Below are positions 41,038-48,123 of a stretch of 64,000 bases of DNA, in pieces; position 1 is the first letter of the stretch, and each line of letters opens with the position of its first letter. The stretch is from an uncultured Piscinibacter sp. GTDB lineage: Bacteria > Pseudomonadota > Gammaproteobacteria > Burkholderiales > Burkholderiaceae_C. The notes under the pieces were generated by a model. The model did no database searches, was not told the origin of the DNA, and saw only the letters and a list, made by a program, of their open reading frames with translations. The position numbers were made by a program, and so were the translations under genes. Location of the stretch: positions 1 through 64,000 of the forward strand of contig NZ_CALFYO010000032.1 in NCBI RefSeq assembly GCF_937952055.1, read 5' to 3'.

Positions 41038-43017
41038 ATGTTGTTCCCGAAGGACTTCGACGTGATTGTCGTCGGCGGCGGCCATGCCGGCACCGAGGCG
41101 GCGCTGGCCGCGGCCCGCATGGGTGCAGCCACGCTGCTGCTCACGCACAACATCGAAACGCTGGGCCAGATGAGCTGCAACCCGTCGATCGGCGGGATCG
41201 GCAAGGGCCACCTCGTCAAGGAGGTCGATGCATTGGGTGGCGCGATGGCGCTGGCCACCGACGAGGCGGGCATCCAGTTCCGCATGCTGAATGGGTCCAA
41301 GGGCCCCGCCGTGCGTGCCACGCGTGCGCAGGCCGACCGCATCCTCTACAAGGCGGCGATCCGCCGGCGCATCGAGAACCAGGCCAACCTGTGGCTCTTT
41401 CAGGGTGCCTGTGACGACCTGATCGTGCAAGGGGACCAGGTAACGGGGGTTGTGACGCAAGTGGGTATCCGCTTCAGTACTCGCTCGGTGGTGCTGACGG
41501 CGGGCACGTTCCTCGATGGCCGCATCCACGTGGGCCTGCAGAACCACTCGGCCGGCCGCGCGGGCGACCCGCCGTCGATCTCGCTGTCGGCGCGGCTGAA
41601 GGAACTGAAATTGCCGCAGGGGCGGTTGAAGACAGGCACACCGCCGCGCATCGATGGCCGCTCGATCGACTTTGCCAGGCTTGTCGAGCAGCCCGGCGAC
41701 GGCGTGCGGGGATCAGGCGCGCCGATGCCGGTGTTCAGCTTCCTGGGCGATGTCGCCATGCACCCGCGGCAACTGCCCTGCTGGATCACCCACACCAACG
41801 AGCGCACGCACGAGATCATCCGCTCCGGCTTCGACCGCAGCCCGATGTTCACCGGGGTGATCGAAGGCGTGGGTCCGCGCTACTGCCCGAGCATCGAGGA
41901 CAAGGTCAATCGCTTCGCCGACAAGAAGTCTCACCAGATCTTTCTCGAGCCCGAAGGTCTGAGCACGCACGAGGTCTATCCGAACGGCATCTCGACTTCC
42001 CTGCCCTTCGATGTCCAGATCGCCGCCGTGCGCTCGATGACTGGGCTGGAGAAGGCGCACATCCTGCGCCCAGGGTATGCGATCGAGTACGACTACTTCG
42101 ACCCGCGCGAGCTGAGGTCCAGTTTCGAGACGCGCGCCATCCGTGGCTTGTTCTTCGCGGGCCAGATCAACGGCACCACGGGCTACGAGGAGGCGGCGGC
42201 GCAGGGCCTGTTTGCCGGACTGAATGCGGCATTGCAGGTGCGGGGCGATTCGCCCTGGCTGCCTCGGCGCGATCAGGCCTACCTTGGCGTCCTGGTCGAC
42301 GACCTGATCACCAAGGGGGTCACCGAGCCCTACCGCATGTTCACCAGCCGGGCGGAGTTCCGCCTGCAGTTGCGTGAGGACAACGCCGATCTGCGCCTGA
42401 CCGAAGAAGGCCGCCACATGGGCCTGGTCGACGACGTGCGCTGGGATGCCTTTTGCCGCAAGCGCGATGCCGTGGCGCGCGAAACCGAGAAGCTCAAGTC
42501 GACCTGGGTGCATCCGGGGCTGCTGCCGGCCAGCGATGCCGAACGGCTGATCGGCAAGGCGCTCGAGCACGAGTACAAGCTGGCCGACTTGCTGTGCCGG
42601 CCCGGCCTGGATTTCGACCGGATCGCCGAGGTCGCCGCGATCGGCAGGCCCGATGCGAAGGTTTCACGTGAAACGCTGCGTGCGGAGTTGGGCGACAGGC
42701 TGGCGGACGCGGTCATCGAGCAGGTGCAGATCGGCATCAAGTACGCCGGCTACATCGACAAGCAGAACGACGAAGTGCAGCGTGCGGCGGCTTACGAAGG
42801 CATGAAGCTGCCGGCCGAGCTGGACTATTCGCAAGTCACCGCCCTGTCCTACGAGGTGCGCCAGAAGCTGGCCCGCCATCGGCCCGAGACGCTGGGCCAG
42901 GCCTCGCGCATCTCCGGCGTGACGCCGGCGGCGATCTCCTTGCTGCTCATTCACTTGCGCAAGGGCCGCTTCAAGGGCTTTGCCGCCAATGCCGGCCAGG
43001 CCAGCGATGCGGCCTGA
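41038..43017 (+). CDS. mnmG: tRNA uridine-5-carboxymethylaminomethyl(34) synthesis enzyme MnmG (GidA)
   Basis: 659 residues. FAD-binding VIVVGGGHAGTEAALAAARMG at residues 7-27, then MSCNPSIGGIGKGHLVKEVDALGG, GLKTGTPPR-like RLKTGTPPRIDGRSIDF and the C-terminal MnmE-contact helices (DYSQVTALSYEVRQKLARHRPETLGQASRISGVTPAAISLLLIHL). With MnmE it installs the cmnm5 group on wobble U34. The ATG at 41038 fits the family N-terminus. A parS-like site is embedded at 42660-42675. rsmG follows with overlap. Confidence 0.97.
   Translation: MLFPKDFDVIVVGGGHAGTEAALAAARMGAATLLLTHNIETLGQMSCNPSIGGIGKGHLVKEVDALGGAMALATDEAGIQFRMLNGSKGPAVRATRAQADRILYKAAIRRRIENQANLWLFQGACDDLIVQGDQVTGVVTQVGIRFSTRSVVLTAGTFLDGRIHVGLQNHSAGRAGDPPSISLSARLKELKLPQGRLKTGTPPRIDGRSIDFARLVEQPGDGVRGSGAPMPVFSFLGDVAMHPRQLPCWITHTNERTHEIIRSGFDRSPMFTGVIEGVGPRYCPSIEDKVNRFADKKSHQIFLEPEGLSTHEVYPNGISTSLPFDVQIAAVRSMTGLEKAHILRPGYAIEYDYFDPRELRSSFETRAIRGLFFAGQINGTTGYEEAAAQGLFAGLNAALQVRGDSPWLPRRDQAYLGVLVDDLITKGVTEPYRMFTSRAEFRLQLREDNADLRLTEEGRHMGLVDDVRWDAFCRKRDAVARETEKLKSTWVHPGLLPASDAERLIGKALEHEYKLADLLCRPGLDFDRIAEVAAIGRPDAKVSRETLRAELGDRLADAVIEQVQIGIKYAGYIDKQNDEVQRAAAYEGMKLPAELDYSQVTALSYEVRQKLARHRPETLGQASRISGVTPAAISLLLIHLRKGRFKGFAANAGQASDAA
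42660..42675. promoter_or_regulatory. parS-like centromere site inside mnmG
   Basis: GGTTTCACGTGAAACG: 14 of 16 bases match the chromosomal parS consensus TGTTTCACGTGAAACA and all 14 inner bases form a perfect palindrome. It lies in the mnmG coding region, about 4.2 kb before parB. Such intragenic sites near rsmG-parA-parB are where ParB loads. The reading (VSRETL) is compatible with MnmG, so the site is kept under double constraint. Confidence 0.85.
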
Positions 43018-43687
43018 GGCGCTGCGAGCGGCACTCGGCGATGTCTGCGGCCAGCTCGGTGTGGGGCTCGACGAGCCGACTGCGGATCGCCTGCTCGCCT
43101 ACCTCGCGTTGCTTCAGCGCTGGAACGCGACCTACAACCTGACCGCGGTGCGCGACCCGGGCGACATGCTGACGCAGCATTTGGCTGACTGCCTGTCGGT
43201 CGTGGGTCCGCTGCGCCGCCATCTCGGCTCCGGTGCCGGCAGGCGGTTGCTCGATGTCGGCAGTGGGGGCGGCCTGCCTGGCGTGGTGCTGGCGGCCCTG
43301 GAGCCGGCCTGGTCGGTGACCTGCGTCGACGCGGTCGGGAAGAAGGCGGCATTCATTCGGCAGGTATCGGTGGAACTGGGTTTGCGCAATCTCGTCGCCG
43401 AACATGCGCGCATCGAGGCGCTGAGGCAGGCGCCGTTCGACCTGGTCACGTCGAGGGCCTTCTCTTCGCTGGCGGACTTCGTGAGCCTGACCCGCCGGCT
43501 GCTTGTCCCTGGCGGCGTCTGGGCGGCGATGAAGGGCAAGACGCCCGAAGCCGAACTCGCCGCCCTGCCGTCCGGGGTGGTCGTGTTTCACGTGGAACCG
43601 TTGCAGGTCCCCGGCCTGGACGCGGAACGCTGCCTCGTCTGGATGCGCCAGTCGGCTTCGGCCTCGCCGGGGCTGGTACATTCCTGA
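43007..43687 (+). CDS. rsmG: 16S rRNA (guanine527-N7)-methyltransferase
   Basis: 226 residues. LALLQRWNATYNLTAVRDPGDMLTQHLADCLSV is the RsmG signature, followed by the SAM site LLDVGSGGGLPGVVLA near residue 80 and FDLVTSRAFSSLADFV near 145. It methylates G527 of 16S rRNA. The ATG at 43007 lies before the mnmG stop (11-nt overlap). A second, imperfect parS site lies in its 3' part. Confidence 0.95.
   Translation: MRPEALRAALGDVCGQLGVGLDEPTADRLLAYLALLQRWNATYNLTAVRDPGDMLTQHLADCLSVVGPLRRHLGSGAGRRLLDVGSGGGLPGVVLAALEPAWSVTCVDAVGKKAAFIRQVSVELGLRNLVAEHARIEALRQAPFDLVTSRAFSSLADFVSLTRRLLVPGGVWAAMKGKTPEAELAALPSGVVVFHVEPLQVPGLDAERCLVWMRQSASASPGLVHS
43584..43599. promoter_or_regulatory. Second parS-like site, inside rsmG
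   Basis: TGTTTCACGTGGAACC matches parS at 14 of 16 bases; the two mismatches are in the right half. It is 924 bp from the site in mnmG and 161 bp upstream of parA. Less symmetric than the first, so weaker ParB affinity would be expected. Confidence 0.7.
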
Positions 43688-43690
43688 CTC

Positions 43691-43713
43691 GCGGTCCGGG
43701 TCATCCGGACCGC
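43691..43713 (+). terminator. Hairpin between rsmG and parA
   Basis: Perfect 9-bp stem GCGGTCCGG/CCGGACCGC around a 5-nt loop, 3 nt after the rsmG stop and 47 nt before parA. No T-run follows, so it may attenuate rather than fully stop transcription into parA. Confidence 0.5.
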
Positions 43714-43760
43714 GCTGCTCCTGGGCCTCCGGCCCCTACTTCCCCGCTCTCGCTGCGCTC

Positions 43761-44534
43761 ATGGCTCGAATCTTCTGCATCGCCAACCAGAAAGGCGGCG
43801 TCGGCAAGACCACCACGACCGTCAACCTCGCCGCCGGACTGGCGCGCATCGGGCAACGGGTGCTGGTGGTCGATCTCGACCCGCAGGGCAACGCCACCAT
43901 GGGATCGGGCGTGGACAAGCGCGCCCTGCCGCTGTCCGTCTATGACGTGCTGCTGGAAAGCGCCAGCGTCGCCGAGGCTCGGCAGCGCAACGAGAAGACA
44001 GGCTACGACGTGCTGGGGGCCAATCGGGAACTGGCCGGCGCCGAAGTCGAGCTGGTCGAGCTGGAGCGGCGTGACAAGCGGCTGAAGGGCGCGCTCGCCG
44101 CGGTGGACGGCGAGTACGACTTCGTGCTGATCGACTGCCCGCCGTCGTTGAGCCTGCTCACGCTCAATGGCCTGTGCGCCGCCCACGGCGTGGTCGTGCC
44201 GATGCAGTGTGAATACTTTGCCCTCGAAGGCCTGTCGGACCTGGTTAACACCATCAAGCAGGTGCACGCCAACCTCAACCCCGACCTGCAGATCATCGGC
44301 CTGCTGCGCGTGATGTTCGACCCGCGCATCACGTTGCAGCAGCAGGTCAGCGAACAGCTGAAGGCGCATTTCGGCGACAAGGTCTTCGACACCGTGATCC
44401 CGCGCAACGTGCGCCTGGCCGAGGCGCCGAGTTACGGCCTGCCCGGCGTGGTGTTCGACCCGAGCTCGCGCGGCGCGCAAGCGTTCGTCGATTTCGCGGG
44501 CGAGATGGTCCGACGCATCGACGCGATGCGGTGA
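43761..44534 (+). CDS. parA: Chromosome-partitioning ATPase ParA (Soj)
   Basis: 257 residues. Deviant Walker A KGGVGKTTTTVNLAAG at residues 11-26 with the signature Lys, Walker A' (VVDLDPQGNATMGSG) and Walker B-like FVLIDCPPSLSLLTL. MARIFCIANQKGGVGKTT is the standard start of chromosomal ParA. It works with ParB bound at parS to move origins. parB is not adjacent but 2.4 kb downstream, separated by three genes; a GNAT gene overlaps the parA stop (GTGA). Confidence 0.96.
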   Translation: MARIFCIANQKGGVGKTTTTVNLAAGLARIGQRVLVVDLDPQGNATMGSGVDKRALPLSVYDVLLESASVAEARQRNEKTGYDVLGANRELAGAEVELVELERRDKRLKGALAAVDGEYDFVLIDCPPSLSLLTLNGLCAAHGVVVPMQCEYFALEGLSDLVNTIKQVHANLNPDLQIIGLLRVMFDPRITLQQQVSEQLKAHFGDKVFDTVIPRNVRLAEAPSYGLPGVVFDPSSRGAQAFVDFAGEMVRRIDAMR

Positions 44535-45334
44535 CCGCCGTGCGCATGAACCCGGTCGCCGCGCGCGGATTCGATCCCATGCTGCTCTCCCGCGTCGAAG
44601 ACGCCGGACTGAACGCCAGTGCGCCGCCCCAGCAGCGCTGGGTCGACGGCTGGCTGGTGCGGCTGTCGCCGGGCAAGGCCAAGCGGGCACGCTGCATCAA
44701 CGCGGTGGCTGCCGGCCGCATGCCGGTGGCGCGAAAGCTGGCACTGTGCGAGCCGGTGTACGCGCAAGCCGAACTGCCCTTGATCGTGCGCATCACCCCC
44801 TTCAGCGAGCCGGGTGGACTGGACGCGACACTGGACGCCTTGGGCATGCAGCGTTTCGACGACACGCGGGTGATGCTGTTGGAGGCACTTTCCAAGGTCG
44901 AGCCCCCCAGCCTGCCGGCGGGGCTGACCATCCAGCCGATCGGGCTGGAGCCGTTCGCGCAACGCGTCGGCGCCCTGCGCGGCTCACCGCTGTCGCAGCG
45001 CCTCGCCCATGGCCAGCGTCTGGTGCAGTCGCCGGTGCCCTTCCGGGCCTTCGAGATGCGCCTCGACGGCGAGGTGGTGGCCTGTGGACAGTACGCGCAG
45101 GAGTCCGATCTCGTCGGCCTCTACGACATCTTCACCGCCGAATCGGTGCGGGGGCGTGGCTTCGCAGGCCGATTGTGTGCCCACCTGTTGGCCGAGGCGC
45201 ACCGTCATGGTGCGCGGCATGCCTATCTGCAGGTGGATGGCGACAACCATGCAGCGCGCGCCGTCTACCACCGGCTCGGCTTCGGCGACGCCTATGCCTA
45301 TCACTACCGCGCGCGCGATCCATCGGTCGCTTGA
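44531..45334 (+). CDS. GNAT-family acetyltransferase
   Basis: 267 residues. GTG start overlapping the parA stop. An N-terminal region of about 110 residues (RWVDGWLVRLSPGKAKRARCINAV) is followed by a C-terminal GNAT domain with AESVRGRGFAGRLCAHLLAEA near residue 205 (acetyl-CoA loop) and AYLQVDGDNHAARAVYHRLGF. Substrate unknown. Its coupling to parA is a neighbourhood fact, not evidence of a partition role. Confidence 0.9.
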   Translation: MTAVRMNPVAARGFDPMLLSRVEDAGLNASAPPQQRWVDGWLVRLSPGKAKRARCINAVAAGRMPVARKLALCEPVYAQAELPLIVRITPFSEPGGLDATLDALGMQRFDDTRVMLLEALSKVEPPSLPAGLTIQPIGLEPFAQRVGALRGSPLSQRLAHGQRLVQSPVPFRAFEMRLDGEVVACGQYAQESDLVGLYDIFTAESVRGRGFAGRLCAHLLAEAHRHGARHAYLQVDGDNHAARAVYHRLGFGDAYAYHYRARDPSVA

Positions 45335-45346
45335 GCGGGCTGGCCC

Positions 45347-46288
45347 TCAAAGCCCGAGGCCCTCGTCCACGCCGAGATGCACGTTCATCGCCTGCACGGC
45401 CGCGCCGCTGGCGCCCTTGCCCAGGTTGTCCAGCCGCGCCATGAGCAGCGCCTGGGTGTCGCTCGCAAAGACGAAGATGTCTACGCGGTTGGTGTCGTTG
45501 CAGGCCTGGACGTCGAAGAAGCCGCCCTCCAGCGTGGCGGGATCGGACAGCGGCATGACGCGAATGAAGCGTTCGCCGGCGTAGCGGCTGGCCAGGGCGG
45601 CGTGCAGCTTGGTGCCCGTCGTGCCCGCCGGTAGCTGGCAAAGATGCAAGGGCACACTTACCGCCAGACCCTTGTAGAAATTGGAGACGATCGGCATGAA
45701 GTTTGGCGCTTGGGCCAGTCGCGCATGCACCGTCATCTCCGGAATGTGCTTGTGTGAGAGCGCGAGCCCATAGGGGCGAGGCGCCTCCAGCCGGACGTCG
45801 CCTCCGGTCTGGTACTGCTCGATCATCTTCTTCCCACCGCCGGAATAGCCGGTGATCGAGGTGGCGCTGATCGGCAGCGAGTCTGGCACGAGGCCCGCAT
45901 CGACGAGCGGCCGCAGCAGCAGGATGAAGGCCGAGGCGTGGCAGCCTGGATTGGCGATGCGCTTGCTTGCCCGCAGCGCGGCGCGCTGCTCAGGGGCGAG
46001 TTCGGGCAGACCGAACACCCACCCCGGTGCGGTGCGGTGGGCCGTGCTGGCATCGATCAGGCAGGTCGTCGGACTGGTGACCAGCGCGGCCGCTTCCTTC
46101 GCGGCCGCATCGGGCAGGCAGAGGAAGGCGACGTCGGCGGCATTCAGCAGGCGGGCGCGTTCGGCGGCGTCCTTGCGCCTGTCAGCGTCGATGCGCAACA
46201 CCTCGATGTCGGCACGCTGCGCGAGATACTCGTGGATGCGCAGGCCGGTGGTGCCCTCCTGGCCGTCGACGAACACGCGGGTCTTCAT
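45347..46288 (-). CDS. argC: N-acetyl-gamma-glutamyl-phosphate reductase, class 2
   Basis: 313 residues, the size of the short (class 2) ArgC family rather than the roughly 340-residue common form. DGQEGTTGLRIHEYLAQR is the NADP-binding start, ANPGCHASAFILLLRPL carries the catalytic Cys, and NFYKGLAVSVPLHLCQL is near the C-terminus. It reduces N-acetylglutamyl-phosphate to the semialdehyde in arginine synthesis. It is reversed relative to parA and parB and splits them. Confidence 0.94.
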   Translation of the reverse strand: MKTRVFVDGQEGTTGLRIHEYLAQRADIEVLRIDADRRKDAAERARLLNAADVAFLCLPDAAAKEAAALVTSPTTCLIDASTAHRTAPGWVFGLPELAPEQRAALRASKRIANPGCHASAFILLLRPLVDAGLVPDSLPISATSITGYSGGGKKMIEQYQTGGDVRLEAPRPYGLALSHKHIPEMTVHARLAQAPNFMPIVSNFYKGLAVSVPLHLCQLPAGTTGTKLHAALASRYAGERFIRVMPLSDPATLEGGFFDVQACNDTNRVDIFVFASDTQALLMARLDNLGKGASGAAVQAMNVHLGVDEGLGL

Positions 46289-46305
46289 GTCACGCTTCCC
46301 GAAAG

Positions 46306-46881
46306 ATGGACGATAAGGATAAGGCAAACCCTGATCCGGACGGCCATGCCGTGCTGTTGCTGCCCGGCTGGCTGGACTCCGGTCCTGAACATTGGCAGAG
46401 CCGATGGGAGGCGTTGCATGGACACCGCCGCGTCGAACAGGACGACTGGCTGTGGCCGCGGCGCGGCGACTGGATGGCAAGGCTCGACGAAGTGCTGATC
46501 GAGACGCCTGGGCGCGCCGTGTTGGTCGCGCACAGCCTGGGCTGCCAGCTGGTTGCCGCGTGGGCTGCGCACTCGAATCATGTTCACCGCGTCGCCGCGG
46601 CACTGCTCGTCGCGCCACCGGACACCGAGCGCGAGGACATGCCGCCGAACCTGTTCAACTGGCGACCGATCGTTCGCGAACGCTTGCCCTTCGCCAGCCT
46701 CGCCGTGCTCAGCAATGACGATCCTTTCTGCAGCATGCCGCGCGCCCTGAAGATGGCTGCCGACTGGGACGCCGAAGTGGTCGAGATCGGCGCTCGCGGC
46801 CACATCAACGGCGAGTCGGGTCTGGGCGACTGGCCGGCCGGCCTGGCACTTCTGCACGGGCTGGCCGGGCGCGCCCTCTGA
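46306..46881 (+). CDS. RBBP9/YdeN-type alpha/beta hydrolase
   Basis: 191 residues. LLPGWLDSGPEHWQSRWE, nucleophile VAHSLGCQLVAAW near residue 75, Asp in LSNDDPFCSM near 145 and His in ARGHINGESGLGDWPAGLALL near 173 make a complete Ser-Asp-His triad. RBBP9-like enzymes are small serine hydrolases with unknown bacterial substrates. It starts 17 nt beyond the divergent argC start and ends 19 nt before parB. Confidence 0.9.
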   Translation: MDDKDKANPDPDGHAVLLLPGWLDSGPEHWQSRWEALHGHRRVEQDDWLWPRRGDWMARLDEVLIETPGRAVLVAHSLGCQLVAAWAAHSNHVHRVAAALLVAPPDTEREDMPPNLFNWRPIVRERLPFASLAVLSNDDPFCSMPRALKMAADWDAEVVEIGARGHINGESGLGDWPAGLALLHGLAGRAL

Positions 46882-46900
46882 TCGCGGACAATCGCGCCCC

Positions 46901-47794
46901 ATGGTCACGAAGAAACCCAAGGGCCTCGGGCTCGGTCTGGAGGCGCTGCTCGGCCCCAAGGTGTCGGATACGCCCCGCCCCGCGGGCGACGCCGCCCCCA
47001 CCGCGCTCAAACTCGACGTGCTGCAGCCCGGCAAGTACCAGCCGCGCACGCGCATGGACGAGGGATCGCTGTACGAGCTCGCAGAGAGCATCAAGGCACA
47101 GGGCGTGATGCAGCCGGTGCTCGTGCGTCCGCTGGGCGGCGGGCGCTACGAGATCATCGCCGGCGAGCGCCGCACGCGCGCCGCGAAGCTGGCCGGGCTC
47201 GACGAAGTGCCGGTGCTGGTCAAGGACGTGCCCGACGAGGCCGCCGCGGCAATGTCGCTGATCGAGAACATTCAGCGCGAAGACCTGAACCCGCTGGAAG
47301 AAGCGCAGGGCCTCAAGCGCCTGACCGATGAGTTCGGATTGACCCATGAGCAGGCCGCGCAGGCGGTCGGCCGTTCGCGCAGCGCGGCGAGCAATCTCTT
47401 GCGCTTGCTCAATCTGAGCGAGCCGGTCCAGCACATGCTGATGGCGGGTGATCTCGACATGGGCCATGCGCGGGCATTGCTGCCGCTGGATGGAGCGCAG
47501 CAGATCCTCGCCGCTGGCGACGTGGTGGCGCGCAAGCTGAGCGTGCGCGAGGCCGAGAAGCTCGTCACCAAGCTGCAGCACCAGCGCCAGCAGCCGCTGC
47601 TGCGCGTCGCACGCGAGAAGCCGCGCGACGTGGCGCGCATCGAGGAGGAGTTGTCGGACGCCCTGACCGCCAAGGTGGAAATCCGCATCAAGAAGCGCAC
47701 CAAGCGCGGCGAGCAGGGCGAAGTGGCGATCGCCTTCGGCTCGCTCGAGGAACTCAACGGCCTGCTCGACAAGCTGGGCCTCGGCACTCGCTGA
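46901..47794 (+). CDS. parB: Chromosome-partitioning protein ParB (Spo0J/Noc family)
   Basis: 297 residues. VTKKPKGLGLGLEALLG is the usual start (contacts ParA). The CTPase/N-terminal domain has KYQPRTRMDEGSLYELAESIK and GERRTRAAKLAGLDEVPVLV (box II with the arginine patch); SLIENIQREDLNPLEEAQGL precedes the parS-binding helix-turn-helix (TDEFGLTHEQAAQAVGRSRSAASNLLRLL). The C-terminus is the dimer domain. It should bind the parS sites in mnmG and rsmG. Confidence 0.96.
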   Translation: MVTKKPKGLGLGLEALLGPKVSDTPRPAGDAAPTALKLDVLQPGKYQPRTRMDEGSLYELAESIKAQGVMQPVLVRPLGGGRYEIIAGERRTRAAKLAGLDEVPVLVKDVPDEAAAAMSLIENIQREDLNPLEEAQGLKRLTDEFGLTHEQAAQAVGRSRSAASNLLRLLNLSEPVQHMLMAGDLDMGHARALLPLDGAQQILAAGDVVARKLSVREAEKLVTKLQHQRQQPLLRVAREKPRDVARIEEELSDALTAKVEIRIKKRTKRGEQGEVAIAFGSLEELNGLLDKLGLGTR

Positions 47795-47877
47795 GACCCT
47801 CTCCTGCCGTCGCTTCGCGGAACTTTGCACGCAGCGACGTGCTCAGTTTCACGATGAGGTTCAACCGTTTGGCCGTG

Positions 47878-47893
47878 AGGCACGTTACTTGCT
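47878..47893 (+). promoter_or_regulatory. Sigma-54-type promoter upstream of prkA-yeaH-spoVR
   Basis: AGGCACG-TTAC-TTGCT, matching the -24/-12 consensus TGGCACG-N4-TTGCW at all but the first base, with the required 10 bp between GG (47879-47880) and GC (47891-47892). It lies 230 nt before prkA in a 329-nt gene-free spacer. A short palindrome GCACG-N6-CGTGC at 47827-47842 could be an activator half-site. The E. coli prkA (yeaG)-yeaH operon is known to be sigma-54/NtrC-dependent, which supports the call. I see no gene in this spacer. Confidence 0.65.
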
Positions 47894-48123
47894 GAAGTCA
47901 CTGGGACACGCGCCGCGTGACAAAGGGCCATCCAATGCCCGGTTTAATCGGGTTTACGGCAGGAGCGATTTGCAGCAAGCTTGACCACACGACCACAGCC
48001 CAGCGCAGGCCGATCGATCTGGAAAGCTCTGATGGAGCCCTTAGGACTTCATCAGAACTTCCCCCCTCGCGGCAGACCGGATTCACGCCGGTGTACCGCA
48101 GTCCTGATGCGTAGGAGATCGGC

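Noticed and set aside
47917..48114. A 65-codon open frame between parB and prkA
   Set aside because: No ribosome site, no family resemblance, and it overlaps the probable leader of the prkA transcript.
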